Part shown: positions 15,309-23,312 of the stretch, piece after piece
Layout of the letters: each line of letters starts with the position of its first letter
Numbering within the stretch: position 1 is the first letter of the stretch
Origin: Crocosphaera chwakensis CCY0110
GTDB lineage: Bacteria > Cyanobacteriota > Cyanobacteriia > Cyanobacteriales > Microcystaceae
Length of the DNA: 43,460 bases
NCBI RefSeq assembly: GCF_000169335.1
Contig: NZ_AAXW01000042.1
Coordinates: 1-43,460, forward strand
Reading direction: 5' to 3'
Made by a program: the position numbers and the translations under genes
The notes under the pieces: generated by a model
Seen by the model: only the letters and a program-made list of their open reading frames with translations
Told to the model about the DNA's origin: nothing
Databases searched by the model: none

Positions 15309-16901
15309 ATGACAACTAATTTATCAAAAAAACTGTTTAAAACTATTATTATTTTCATTATCATATTAGGGATTATAGTTAGATTAACTAATTTAGATAA
15401 TAGAGTTTACTGGAAAGATGAAGTTTTTACTTCTTTAAGAGTGTCTGGCTATACAGAAGAAGAGGTCATTAAAAATTTGTATGATGGTAGTGTTCTCAGT
15501 TCAGAAGATTTACAGAAATATCAGCAAACTCGTTTTTTTAATAACCCCATAGGAACAGTTTATGGATTAGCTAAAGAAGAAGCACAATTGCCACCTTTAT
15601 ATTTTTTACTTGTTAAACTGTGGGTCAGTTTATTTGGTAACTCAGTGACTATTACAAGAAGTCTCTCAGCAATATTTAGTATCATTTCTTGCTTCGTTTT
15701 ATATTTATTCTGTAAAGAATTGTTTGAATCAAATATGGTTGCATGGTTATCCATGGCCTTATTAGCTGTTTCTCCTTTCTATGTGGTTTATTCTCAAGAA
15801 GCGCGACCCTATAGTTTATGGTTATTAACAAGCTTATTGTCTAATTGGATGCTTTTACGTTCTTTGAGACTTAATAATAAATGGAACTGGAGAATGTATG
15901 CTTTAACTATTGTTTTAGGACTTTATACCTCTCCTTTTTCGTTATTTTTGAATTTAGGCCAGGGAGTCTATGTTTTTTTGAGAGAAAAATCGAAATTTAA
16001 TCAAATAGTTAAAAAATATCTAATGTCTTTAATAATAGGGATATTAGGTTTTTCTCCTTGGTTAGCCATTATTGTTATTAGGTATCATCAAATTAAAGGA
16101 AGAACAAGTTGGTCAAGTAATAATTATGAAAATGGATTGATTGAATTAATATTTAATTGGTTGCGTAATATAACTCGTACTTTTGTGGATTTTGAGTTAT
16201 TAAATGCACCTTTTAGCTACCTGTCTCAACATCCGTTTATTTATTTAATAGCTGTTATTCCTGTTAGTTTTTTGGTTGGTTATTCAGTTTATTTTCTCTG
16301 TAAAAACTCATCAAAATCAACTTGGTTATTTATTCTCTTGTGGATTGCAAGTACAGCTTTTCCCTTGATTTTAGCTGATATTATTTTAGGAGGTAGACGT
16401 TCTGGAACAGCTAGATATCTTTTACCATCTTATTTAGGGTTACAAATATCCGTTGCCTATTGTTTAGCAACAGGACTCAAAAATACTATCTCAGCGTGGA
16501 AACAAAAATTACTGCAAATAATGACTATTTGCATTTGTTTTGTTGGTTTAGTATCTTCATTTTACGCTTCTTCTCAAGCATTTTGGTGGAATAACGATCC
16601 TTCTCGCTATTATCAAAATCCTGAAATTTTACCAATCATTAATAAAACGTCTAATTCTTTAGTTATTAGTGATGAAAAATGGGATCAAATAATGACCTTA
16701 AGTTATAGTCTTTCTCCTGATATTCAATATCAATTGGTTAAACAATATAATCAAAAAGAATTACCCGACAATTTTAAAAATTACTTTTTATATAAACCTT
16801 CAAAAAATTTAAAAGAGCAGTTTGAAGAAAAAAAGAATTATCAAGTCCAAGCTGCTTATGAATCTAATGATCCTTGGCTATGGGTAATCGAGAGAAAGTA
16901 A
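15309..16901 (+). CDS. GT39/PMT-type membrane glycosyltransferase
   Basis: A 530-residue polytopic protein with about ten hydrophobic spans, resembling the PMT_2/ArnT-like glycosyltransferases that use lipid-linked sugar donors at the outer face of the membrane. The first span (IIIFIIILGIIVRLTNL) is followed by the diagnostic acidic pair D37-E38 in RVYWKDEVFTSLR. PLYFLLVKLWVSLFG, then VVYSQEARPYSLW, are the usual second and third loop motifs. A soluble C-terminal tail of about 100 residues follows. It is the last gene of the cassette and converges on the Asp-box protein gene across 98 bases. Confidence 0.82.
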   Translation: MTTNLSKKLFKTIIIFIIILGIIVRLTNLDNRVYWKDEVFTSLRVSGYTEEEVIKNLYDGSVLSSEDLQKYQQTRFFNNPIGTVYGLAKEEAQLPPLYFLLVKLWVSLFGNSVTITRSLSAIFSIISCFVLYLFCKELFESNMVAWLSMALLAVSPFYVVYSQEARPYSLWLLTSLLSNWMLLRSLRLNNKWNWRMYALTIVLGLYTSPFSLFLNLGQGVYVFLREKSKFNQIVKKYLMSLIIGILGFSPWLAIIVIRYHQIKGRTSWSSNNYENGLIELIFNWLRNITRTFVDFELLNAPFSYLSQHPFIYLIAVIPVSFLVGYSVYFLCKNSSKSTWLFILLWIASTAFPLILADIILGGRRSGTARYLLPSYLGLQISVAYCLATGLKNTISAWKQKLLQIMTICICFVGLVSSFYASSQAFWWNNDPSRYYQNPEILPIINKTSNSLVISDEKWDQIMTLSYSLSPDIQYQLVKQYNQKELPDNFKNYFLYKPSKNLKEQFEEKKNYQVQAAYESNDPWLWVIERK

Positions 16902-16999
16902 AAACTAATTATAATTATTGTTGGACTTTTTCATTTATCTAGCATCTCTCACATTAATAAAATGTAGTATTTTTTAGTTAGAGACAACAAAAATTTATA

Positions 17000-19354
17000 T
17001 CAGTACATTAATATTATGGAGATAATAAATATAAGAAAAGTAGCTCCTAACCTAATAACTAAGTGGTTTAATCTTCTTTTCTTATTCAACTTAATATATC
17101 CTAAAATTAGATAACTGATCACAGCAATTAATAGAGCAACAAGGAGTTTAAACAAATGAACACGGTCAGCATAAATGATAAATGGAATGTAGTTAATATA
17201 ATCCACTAAACTTTTGTCGGAACTAGAAATAGGAATAACTTTCCAACTATTTCCGCTATCAGTGGACTTATAAATTTCAGGTTCAGCCGATCCAAAACCA
17301 TAAATTGTGTTATCAGTACCATAAGATGGAGAAAATTGAATAGGAATAGACGCAGAAGGAACTGTATTAATTCTTGATAAATAAATTTGTTCATCATCTA
17401 TTAATGAAAAAGTTTGACCACCATCTACTGTCTTAAAGGTTCCTTCTCCTAGAAGAGTTACCATAAAAGTCTCATCGTTTTTATAGTTAGGTGATATAGC
17501 TACCTCAGTAACTTGATTATTGTTATCATAAGGTAAACCATTAATTTTAATCCAACTTTTTCCTGCATCTGTTGTTTTAAATGCACCGTTACTACTCCCA
17601 GCAATTAAGGTTTGATCTTCTTGATAATTAGGAGAAATTGCTAATCCCCACCATACTAAATCTTGAGAAGATTCTGCTTGAGTGATAAGTTGCCAACTTA
17701 CCCCTTCATCTTCACTTTTATAAATACCTTCAAAAGTAGCTGCATAAAGAGTTTTATCTGACGCAAAATTTGGAGAAATAATTAGGGATGTAATCCTTTT
17801 TTTTAGTTCAGTTAAAATTGAAAAATTTTCACCTTTATCAACAGATTTATAAAGGGTTCCTGCGTTAGTAGCGACATAAACGGTATTATCTTCAGAAATC
17901 TTAGGAGAAATTGCCAAAAATGTCCCTCTTACAAAGCTTTTAGGGACGTTAGGTAAATTAATAATTTTCCAGTTTTTTCCTTGATCAGAAGACTTAAGTA
18001 TATAGTCTCTTAATAATCCTAAGAAAAGTATTTGATCCTCTGCATAATTAGGAGAAAAAGCAATATCAAAAAAACGTCTTGGATCATCTGTAGGGACACG
18101 AAGACTTTTAGTGAAATTAGGTAATTCTAAACCTGCTCGCATAGCAGACCAAGACTGGCCTTGATCGTAACTAATATGAGCTTGTCCAACATAATCAATA
18201 ACAGCAATGGTGGAATCATTTTCATAATTAGGAGAAACATCAAGACCAATTACAATACGAGAAGATAAACTATTGAGATTTTGCCAGGTTTCTCCTTCAT
18301 CAGTTGATTTAAAAATACCATCAAAACCAGCAAGAAAGAGGGTATTATCTTGTTCAAAATTATTGGATAGTCTAATCTCATCAAAATGAGGTGCGTTAAA
18401 TTGTTTCTCATCTGCTTGTTCTGATTTTGTTAATCCTTTTTTAAAATTTGTCCAACTTTTTCCCCCATCCCTTGAACGAAAAACCCCATTATTCCAGGTA
18501 GAGATAAATAGAGTAGAGTCTGTATCATAATTAGTAGAGAAAGCAATATCTCGAATAAATTTATCTGCTACTTTTTTACTTTTTAATTCTTCTTTTATTT
18601 TTCCATCAGCAATGATGTAAACTCCGTTTTTTTCTGTCCCGACCCAGATAGTTTTATCTGTTATAAAATTTGGAGAAACTTGTAACGCTGTGATTTTACT
18701 ATTGTTATTTAGGGTTAATAAAGTCTCCCAACTCTCTCCTTCGTTATTTGAAATCCTTATATTTCCAACACTATCTGCCATTAAAATTGTTTCTGGTTGA
18801 TCTTTAATAAAGGCAATTTTAGTTATTTTTGTTTGTTCGTCATTTTGGAAAATTTGACTCCAACTTTGTCCCCTATCTTCCGACTTATAAATACCTTTCT
18901 CACTGTCCGCTGCTAAAACAAAATTATCAGAATTAGGAGAAATTTCTAATAGATCAATTTTAGTATTTTTTATATTTAATCCTTCATTAGCTTTTAGCCA
19001 AGATTGGCCACCATCTTCGGACTTATAAATACCAGAATATAAAGAAGAGGTAAATATAACATTATCATTGTTAGCCGAGACACTTAGCGTAACCAAATTA
19101 TCGATATTATCTAATCCTTCCCATAATCTTTGCCAAGTTTTTCCCCCATCTTCAGACTTAAATAAATTCCCGCGAACCACAATAAATACAGTTTTGTTAT
19201 CATCATAATTTGAAGATAATTCTACTTGATCAACAACATCATGAGGACGATGACTCAAGGCCACAGGAAGATTAATCAAAGAGGAGGATAAGCTAAAGAA
19301 GATAACCAAAATCATTAGAAAGGTTAATCTTATGACTTTATTAAGCTTAAGCAT
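17000..19354 (-). CDS. Asp-box (BNR-like) beta-propeller protein, membrane-anchored
   Basis: A 784-residue exported protein. The N terminus has a hydrophobic signal (VIRLTFLMILVIFFSLSSSLIN). The body holds about 13 repeats of the Asp-box type S-x-D-x-G-x-x-W/F, such as KSEDGGKTW, KSEDGGQSW, RSRDGGKSW, KSTDEGETW, KSSDQGKNW, KSEDEGVSW and KTTDAGKSW. Each alternates with ISPNF/Y-x-D-x-TxxxA segments, the pattern of VPS10/sialidase-like propellers. Two hydrophobic spans (LFKLLVALLIAVISYLILGY and LVIRLGATFLIFIISIILMY) close the protein, so the propeller is outside and the C terminus is in the membrane. No catalytic sialidase residues can be pointed to, so a binding or scaffold role is likely. It faces the glycan cassette. 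Confidence 0.8.
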   Translation of the reverse strand: MLKLNKVIRLTFLMILVIFFSLSSSLINLPVALSHRPHDVVDQVELSSNYDDNKTVFIVVRGNLFKSEDGGKTWQRLWEGLDNIDNLVTLSVSANNDNVIFTSSLYSGIYKSEDGGQSWLKANEGLNIKNTKIDLLEISPNSDNFVLAADSEKGIYKSEDRGQSWSQIFQNDEQTKITKIAFIKDQPETILMADSVGNIRISNNEGESWETLLTLNNNSKITALQVSPNFITDKTIWVGTEKNGVYIIADGKIKEELKSKKVADKFIRDIAFSTNYDTDSTLFISTWNNGVFRSRDGGKSWTNFKKGLTKSEQADEKQFNAPHFDEIRLSNNFEQDNTLFLAGFDGIFKSTDEGETWQNLNSLSSRIVIGLDVSPNYENDSTIAVIDYVGQAHISYDQGQSWSAMRAGLELPNFTKSLRVPTDDPRRFFDIAFSPNYAEDQILFLGLLRDYILKSSDQGKNWKIINLPNVPKSFVRGTFLAISPKISEDNTVYVATNAGTLYKSVDKGENFSILTELKKRITSLIISPNFASDKTLYAATFEGIYKSEDEGVSWQLITQAESSQDLVWWGLAISPNYQEDQTLIAGSSNGAFKTTDAGKSWIKINGLPYDNNNQVTEVAISPNYKNDETFMVTLLGEGTFKTVDGGQTFSLIDDEQIYLSRINTVPSASIPIQFSPSYGTDNTIYGFGSAEPEIYKSTDSGNSWKVIPISSSDKSLVDYINYIPFIIYADRVHLFKLLVALLIAVISYLILGYIKLNKKRRLNHLVIRLGATFLIFIISIILMY

Positions 19355-19387
19355 ATATTTGAGATTGATGGCAGATTAATTTAATCA

Positions 19388-20089
19388 TTACATCTGTGTT
19401 GAGAATTGACAACCTTTTAATATAGCTTGACGAATCATTATATTTTTTTCTTGATTTAACATTAGGTGAAAATAGTTTGAAAGTTGTTGGTTTTGAGTTG
19501 GGGTTAATTTTTGTTGTTGTAAAAGATTAGACAAATTTTCCACAGCCATTAATCGCTTTAAGTCATTAACATCGCTTAACTGTGACACCCATTCTTGATA
19601 TTGATGTTCCTGTTTTGTTCTGGGTAAATCAAACATTTGCCATGCTAATAACCCTAAGGTTAAAAAAGTTCCGAAACCTTGCAAAATTAATGCAGTAGCT
19701 AACCACTGATTTTCGGCATTAGACCAGATATAAAGAGCCATATAACTGCTGATTGTCCCAAAACCGCCAGTAACTACCGCGATCGCTAATTTTCCTTGAG
19801 AACCATTAAAAAATTTATACCAGTATAACCAGCGATTTGGCCAGTTAGTGGTCTGAACCCAATAGACGAACCTCATTAATCCAATACCGATTAAAGTCGC
19901 GCCTACCAGTTTAGGATTCCAAGCTAACATGAGGGTTGTTCCCATTGATCCCGATGACCACAGTAGGATTTTGCGTGGTTGTTTGCGGAGTAACAAAGGA
20001 ATGACCTTGATCCTGCTGTACCTAAGTCCACTTGAGGAAAGACTGGATAATAGATCAAAAATGGGTTTGGATCGCAATGAGACTTGCAT
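19388..20089 (-). CDS. Conserved membrane protein with helical C-terminal domain
   Basis: This 233-residue protein has a basic N terminus (about residues 20-40, KVIPLLLRKQPRK). About four hydrophobic stretches follow: GSMGTTLMLAW, LVGATLIGIGLMRFVYWV, LAIAVVTGGFGTISSYMALYIW and LATALILQGFGTFLTLGLLAWQM. A soluble helical domain (about 165-230, LSDVNDLKRLMAVENLSNLLQQ and QAILKGCQF) could be HEAT/ARM-like. The function is unknown. The ATG at 20089 gives MQVSLRSKP. It ends 33 bases before the Asp-box gene start and is read in the same direction, so the two may be cotranscribed. Confidence 0.7.
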   Translation of the reverse strand: MQVSLRSKPIFDLLSSLSSSGLRYSRIKVIPLLLRKQPRKILLWSSGSMGTTLMLAWNPKLVGATLIGIGLMRFVYWVQTTNWPNRWLYWYKFFNGSQGKLAIAVVTGGFGTISSYMALYIWSNAENQWLATALILQGFGTFLTLGLLAWQMFDLPRTKQEHQYQEWVSQLSDVNDLKRLMAVENLSNLLQQQKLTPTQNQQLSNYFHLMLNQEKNIMIRQAILKGCQFSTQM

Positions 20090-20268
20090 TACCGAGGATG
20101 CCTAAATAAACGTATGCTGATGTTTACTATATCCTTAATCTAGTTGAATTAAACTACTTTTTCTTGAATGGCTTGATACAATTCTTCACATATCAAAGTC
20201 ATTTTTCGGACTTGTAGCTTACCGATCCTAAAACTTAGTATTATTTACAGGTTTAATCAGACTAAACA

Positions 20269-20310
20269 GTATCAAATTATACAAAATGAAATAAAGCCTA
20301 TCTTTACTAT
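20269..20310 (+). promoter_or_regulatory. NtcA-activated promoter of glnA
   Basis: GTA-N8-TAC (GTA 20269-20271, TAC 20280-20282) is followed after exactly 22 bases by the -10 box TACTAT (20305-20310, TAN3T). This is the canonical class II NtcA promoter layout known from cyanobacterial nitrogen genes. NtcA with 2-oxoglutarate would activate glnA under nitrogen limitation. The start codon is 47 bases downstream of the -10 box. Confidence 0.88.
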
Positions 20311-20357
20311 CAATACTTCAGAAGTGATATATATATTGAAACCCCAAGGAGTCTTTC

Positions 20358-21779
20358 ATGGCCCAAACGCCCCAAGAAGTCTTGAAAATGATTCAGGACA
20401 ACAACATCAAAATTATTGACCTCAAATTCATTGATCTACCAGGGATTTGGCAACATTGTTCTTTCTACTACAATCAAATTGATGAGAGTTCATTTGTCGA
20501 TGGGGTTCCTTTCGACGGTTCGAGTATTCGGGGATGGAAAGCTATCAACGAATCTGATATGTGTATGGTTCCTGACCCCAAAACGGCTTGGATCGACCCT
20601 TTCTATGAAGAACCTACCTTAAGTATGATTTGTGGCATTAAAGAGCCTCGTACTGGGGAATGGTATGAGCGTGACCCTCGTACTATTGCTGGTAAAGCCG
20701 TAGAGTATCTCAAAACAACAGGTATCGGTGACACTGCCTATTTTGGTCCTGAAGCAGAGTTTTTCGTGTTTGATGACGTTCGCTTTGATCAAACCGAGAA
20801 CAAAGGCTACTATTACGTTGATAGTGTAGAAGGTCGTTGGAATACCGGCAGAGAAGAAGAAGGCGGAAACTTAGGTTATAAACCCGGTTATAAACAAGGA
20901 TATTTTCCCGTTGCTCCCACGGATACCGTTCAAGATATGCGGACAGAAATGCTGCTAACGATGGCCGAATGTGGGGTTCCGATCGAGAAGCATCACCATG
21001 AAGTAGCAACTGGAGGACAAAATGAATTAGGATTCCGTTTTGCCAAGTTAATTGAAGCCGCTGATTATTTGATGACTTACAAATATGTCATTAAAAATGT
21101 GGCTAAAAAATATGGTAAAACCGTAACATTTATGCCCAAGCCTTTATTCAACGATAATGGGTCAGGAATGCACGTCCACCAGTCCATTTGGAAAGGAGGA
21201 GAACCCCTATTCTGGGGTGACGGTTATGCCAACTTAAGTAAATTAGCCTTAAATTACATTGGTGGCATTTTAAAACACGCTCCTGCTTTATTAGCTTTTA
21301 CTAACCCCACCACAAACTCTTACAAACGTCTCGTTCCTGGGTTTGAAGCGCCTGTTAACCTTGCTTATTCTCAAGGAAACCGTTCAGCTTCAGTGCGTAT
21401 TCCTTTATCTGGTCCTAATCCTAAAGCAAAACGCTTAGAATTCCGTTGTCCTGATGCCACTTCTAATCCCTATTTAGCGTTTGCTGCTATGCTTTGTGCA
21501 GGGATCGATGGTATCAAGAATGAAATTGATCCAGGAGAATCTTTAGACGTAGATATCTACGATTTGTCTCCTGAAGAATTAAGTAAAATTCCTTCTACTC
21601 CTGGTTCTCTTGAACAAGCATTAGAAAGCTTAGAACAAGATCATGCTTTCTTGACTGATGGCGGTGTCTTTACAGACGACTTTATCGAGAATTGGATTGA
21701 ATATAAACTCGATAATGAAGTTAATCCTATGCGTTTACGGCCTCATCCTTATGAGTTTGCTTTGTACTACGATGTTTAG
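20358..21779 (+). CDS. glnA: Glutamine synthetase type I
   Basis: The central ammonium-assimilating enzyme, making glutamine from glutamate, ammonium and ATP; a dodecamer in the cytosol. The 473-residue length is that of GSI. The beta-grasp start (LKMIQDNNIKIIDLKFIDLPG) with the latch loop VPFDGSSIRGW, the metal-ligand FGPEAEFFVFDD, the ATP-site NDNGSGMHVHQS and RNRSASVRIP-like stretch (NRSASVRIPL) are present. The adenylylation-loop region NPEL is altered to SPEELSKIP (PSTPGSLEQAL), in keeping with cyanobacterial enzymes, which are controlled by inactivating factors rather than adenylylation. AAGGAG precedes the ATG. It has its own NtcA promoter and terminator. Confidence 0.98.
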   Translation: MAQTPQEVLKMIQDNNIKIIDLKFIDLPGIWQHCSFYYNQIDESSFVDGVPFDGSSIRGWKAINESDMCMVPDPKTAWIDPFYEEPTLSMICGIKEPRTGEWYERDPRTIAGKAVEYLKTTGIGDTAYFGPEAEFFVFDDVRFDQTENKGYYYVDSVEGRWNTGREEEGGNLGYKPGYKQGYFPVAPTDTVQDMRTEMLLTMAECGVPIEKHHHEVATGGQNELGFRFAKLIEAADYLMTYKYVIKNVAKKYGKTVTFMPKPLFNDNGSGMHVHQSIWKGGEPLFWGDGYANLSKLALNYIGGILKHAPALLAFTNPTTNSYKRLVPGFEAPVNLAYSQGNRSASVRIPLSGPNPKAKRLEFRCPDATSNPYLAFAAMLCAGIDGIKNEIDPGESLDVDIYDLSPEELSKIPSTPGSLEQALESLEQDHAFLTDGGVFTDDFIENWIEYKLDNEVNPMRLRPHPYEFALYYDV

Positions 21780-21806
21780 AATTAACGTCATTATTTAGTT
21801 AATGTT

Positions 21807-21832
21807 GCCACCACTATGGTGGCGTTTTTTTT
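21807..21832 (+). terminator. glnA terminator
   Basis: A perfect 7-bp stem GCCACCA/TGGTGGC (21807-21813 with 21817-21823) with a 3-base loop is followed by G and eight T, 27 bases after the glnA stop. Confidence 0.9.
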
Positions 21833-22108
21833 AGTTATTTAAGTTATTGTGCCACAGTAATATAACGTGAGCGTCCTTTTATGTAGCCAGTTTAAATTAT
21901 CTCATAAAAAATAAAAACCACCCTAGTATTAGGGTGGAGGAGGTCATCTGGTACATCTGAGGAGGAAATCTCGATGTAGGGAAAACTTTTGTTCTTGCTG
22001 TTCTTAATATCCCATGATTATGTTGTTGTGGTCTTCATCTATTTGGGTGAACTAGCAAGGTTAATCTGAAGCGATTTCTAATATTTAATCATCAACTCGT
22101 GACAGCAC
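21833..22108. other. Gene-free interval downstream of glnA
   Basis: No frame longer than a few codons with a ribosome site is visible here. The interval holds the minus-strand terminator at 21904-21937 and otherwise no recognisable RNA or repeat. Together with the glnA terminator it makes a stretch of about 330 bases between the two neighbouring coding regions. Confidence 0.5.
21904..21937 (-). terminator. Terminator for the minus-strand small protein gene
   Basis: The stem CCACCCT/AGGGTGG (21918-21924 with 21931-21937) is followed on the minus strand by TTTTTATTTTTTAT. It faces the transcript from the 47-codon gene at 22109-22252, leaving a 3' untranslated region of about 170 bases. Confidence 0.75.
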
Positions 22109-22252
22109 TTAAGCTTGTTCTTCTGTAGTAATAGTATTACTGACGAGAGGATTAGAGAAGGAAGTTCCCAAGATATAGTTAAAAAGGAAACCTGTCCCCA
22201 TTAAGAACGCAACAATAACAACTGTGTCAAATGCTATTTTTTTAATCGACAT
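22109..22252 (-). CDS. 47-residue single-span membrane protein, unrecognised
   Basis: This small gene encodes MSIKKIAFDTVVIVAF, then LMGTGFLFNYILGTSFSNPL, then VSNTITTEEQA. The layout is a short basic N terminus, one hydrophobic span (about residues 9-30) and a short polar C terminus, as in small photosynthetic or respiratory subunits. I do not match it to a named subunit (not PsbX, PsbY, PsaM or PetN). Evidence that it is real: AGGAG nine bases before the ATG, a clean membrane-protein composition, and its own minus-strand terminator downstream. It is transcribed convergently to glnA and in the same direction as petN. Confidence 0.6.
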   Translation of the reverse strand: MSIKKIAFDTVVIVAFLMGTGFLFNYILGTSFSNPLVSNTITTEEQA

Positions 22253-22400
22253 GGTTTCACACTCCTGTAGTGGCTTTCAATTTTCTGTGCCTTCTACATT
22301 TACTAGAATACCTCTGAGCCTTGGGTGATTACTTCATCCATGTTAGGGGTTCACACTCACCTATCTGGGTGAATGTACAGTGAACAGTAACCAATAAATT

Positions 22401-22427
22401 TAACTGACAACTGATGACTGATAACTA
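22401..22427. repeat. Degenerate TAACTGA-type short repeats
   Basis: The segment TAACTGACAACTGATGACTG and the ATAACTA after it repeats the AACTGA/GACTGA unit several times. Such degenerate tracts are common in cyanobacterial intergenic DNA. It abuts the petN operon terminator. Confidence 0.45.
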
Positions 22428-22460
22428 AAAAAAGGAGAGAGGACAATATTTGTCCCCTCC
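22427..22460 (-). terminator. Terminator of the petN unit
   Basis: On the minus strand GGAGGGGACAA (from 22460) pairs, with a small bulge, with TTGTCCTCTCTCC (to 22434), and seven T follow (plus-strand A run 22427-22433). It begins five bases after the stop codon of the small gene at 22466. Confidence 0.88.
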
Positions 22461-22465
22461 AGGGT

Positions 22466-22609
22466 TTAGCGTCTGCTTTTTTTATCTCGGTCTTGACGAC
22501 GGCGATCGCGCCATTCTACGGTTGTTAGGTAGAGTATCCCCCCACTGACCAAAATGAGTAACACAAAGCCAGTGAGAAAGAGTATATTGAGCAAATAAGA
22601 TGTTTCCAC
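22466..22609 (-). CDS. 47-residue membrane protein cotranscribed with petN
   Basis: With GTG at 22609 as start the product is METSYLLNILFLTGFV, then LLILVSGGILYLTTVEW, then RDRRRQDRDKKSRR. It has one membrane span (about 6-29) and a strongly basic tail of 14 residues. The frame stays open to 22648, but that extension would lie inside petN, so the GTG four bases after the petN stop is preferred; a TTG five codons on is possible. It ends five bases before a strong terminator, which supports a two-gene petN unit. The function is unknown. A partner of cytochrome b6f or of thylakoid assembly is a guess from position. Confidence 0.65.
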   Translation of the reverse strand: METSYLLNILFLTGFVLLILVSGGILYLTTVEWRDRRRQDRDKKSRR

Positions 22610-22613
22610 AGTG

Positions 22614-22703
22614 CTAGAAACCGTTACGTCCCCAGACAACCATAGCAATAGACCAAGTGAATAAAGCTAACACGCTAACCCAACCGAGAGCTAAAATATC
22701 CAT
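22614..22703 (-). CDS. petN: Cytochrome b6f complex subunit 8 (PetN)
   Basis: The 29-residue product reads MDILALGWVSVLALFTW then SIAMVVWGRNGF, nearly identical to the known PetN consensus. It is a single transmembrane helix at the edge of the cytochrome b6f complex in the thylakoid membrane, needed for a stable, active complex. It is easily missed because of its size. A small basic-tailed membrane protein gene follows after four bases. Confidence 0.95.
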   Translation of the reverse strand: MDILALGWVSVLALFTWSIAMVVWGRNGF

Positions 22704-22797
22704 AGCGATTTATGTCTGTAAAATGACGTGAGTATCAAAACGACACAAACTATGATACTTCTATTTGGTGAGGTTGTGGATAGTAGAATCAATTACA

Positions 22798-23208
22798 ATG
22801 TCAAACTTAGAACGTATTGAGTCGGTCAAAGCAGGATATTTAGGGGGAATGGCTTTTACAGTAGCCTATGTCTTCATCTTAGCCATTAATTACAGCACTT
22901 GGGATGTTTCGGTTGCTGATGTCATTAGTTTAGGGGTTAAAGTAGCGATCGCATTTATTAGTGGGTTTCTCTTTGCTGTTACTTATCGTTACATTATTCG
23001 CACTGATCAGAATGGTCATTTAAAAGATGGTGCAGTGTTGGCCTTTGGGTTAGTTAGGGGGTTGGTTCCGGTGGAAATGTCTTCTGATATTTTCCATCAT
23101 TTAGGACAATTAGCTATCTTAGGAATAGAAAGTATTATTTGTTTTATGGTTACTCGTGTTTGTTTAGAGTTTGCTTTTAATCGGGGTTGGATTAAATTGT
23201 TTTCTTGA
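22798..23208 (+). CDS. Conserved membrane protein, 136 residues
   Basis: With ATG at 22798 the protein begins MSNLERIESVKAGYLGG and has about four hydrophobic helices: YLGGMAFTVAYVFILAINY, VISLGVKVAIAFISGFLFAVTYRYII, a weaker DGAVLAFGLVRGLVPVEM, and LGQLAILGIESIICFMVTRVCLEFAF. A GTG start at 22765 (11 codons earlier) is possible but gives an unconvincing extension. It is probably a conserved cyanobacterial protein of unknown function. It is divergent from petN across about 95 bases. Confidence 0.72.
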   Translation: MSNLERIESVKAGYLGGMAFTVAYVFILAINYSTWDVSVADVISLGVKVAIAFISGFLFAVTYRYIIRTDQNGHLKDGAVLAFGLVRGLVPVEMSSDIFHHLGQLAILGIESIICFMVTRVCLEFAFNRGWIKLFS

Positions 23209-23222
23209 TAATTATCGTTTCT

Positions 23223-23256
23223 TAAAAAGAAGAAAAAATTATTTTTCTTTTTTAAA
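23223..23256 (+). terminator. AT-only hairpin, possible terminator
   Basis: AAAAAGAAGAAAAAA and TTTTTCTTTTTT flank a short ATTA loop just after the stop at 23208. There is no GC clamp, so it is a weak candidate. Confidence 0.4.
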
Positions 23257-23312
23257 GAATAGACTTAAAACCTAAATTATTTAATTATTGATTACTCATT
23301 ATTAATTATTCA

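Noticed and set aside
20149..20202. 17-codon minus-strand frame MTLICEELYQAIQEKVV upstream of glnA
   Set aside because: It looks protein-like but is very short, has no convincing ribosome site, and the frame closes shortly upstream. It may be the decayed end of a lost gene.
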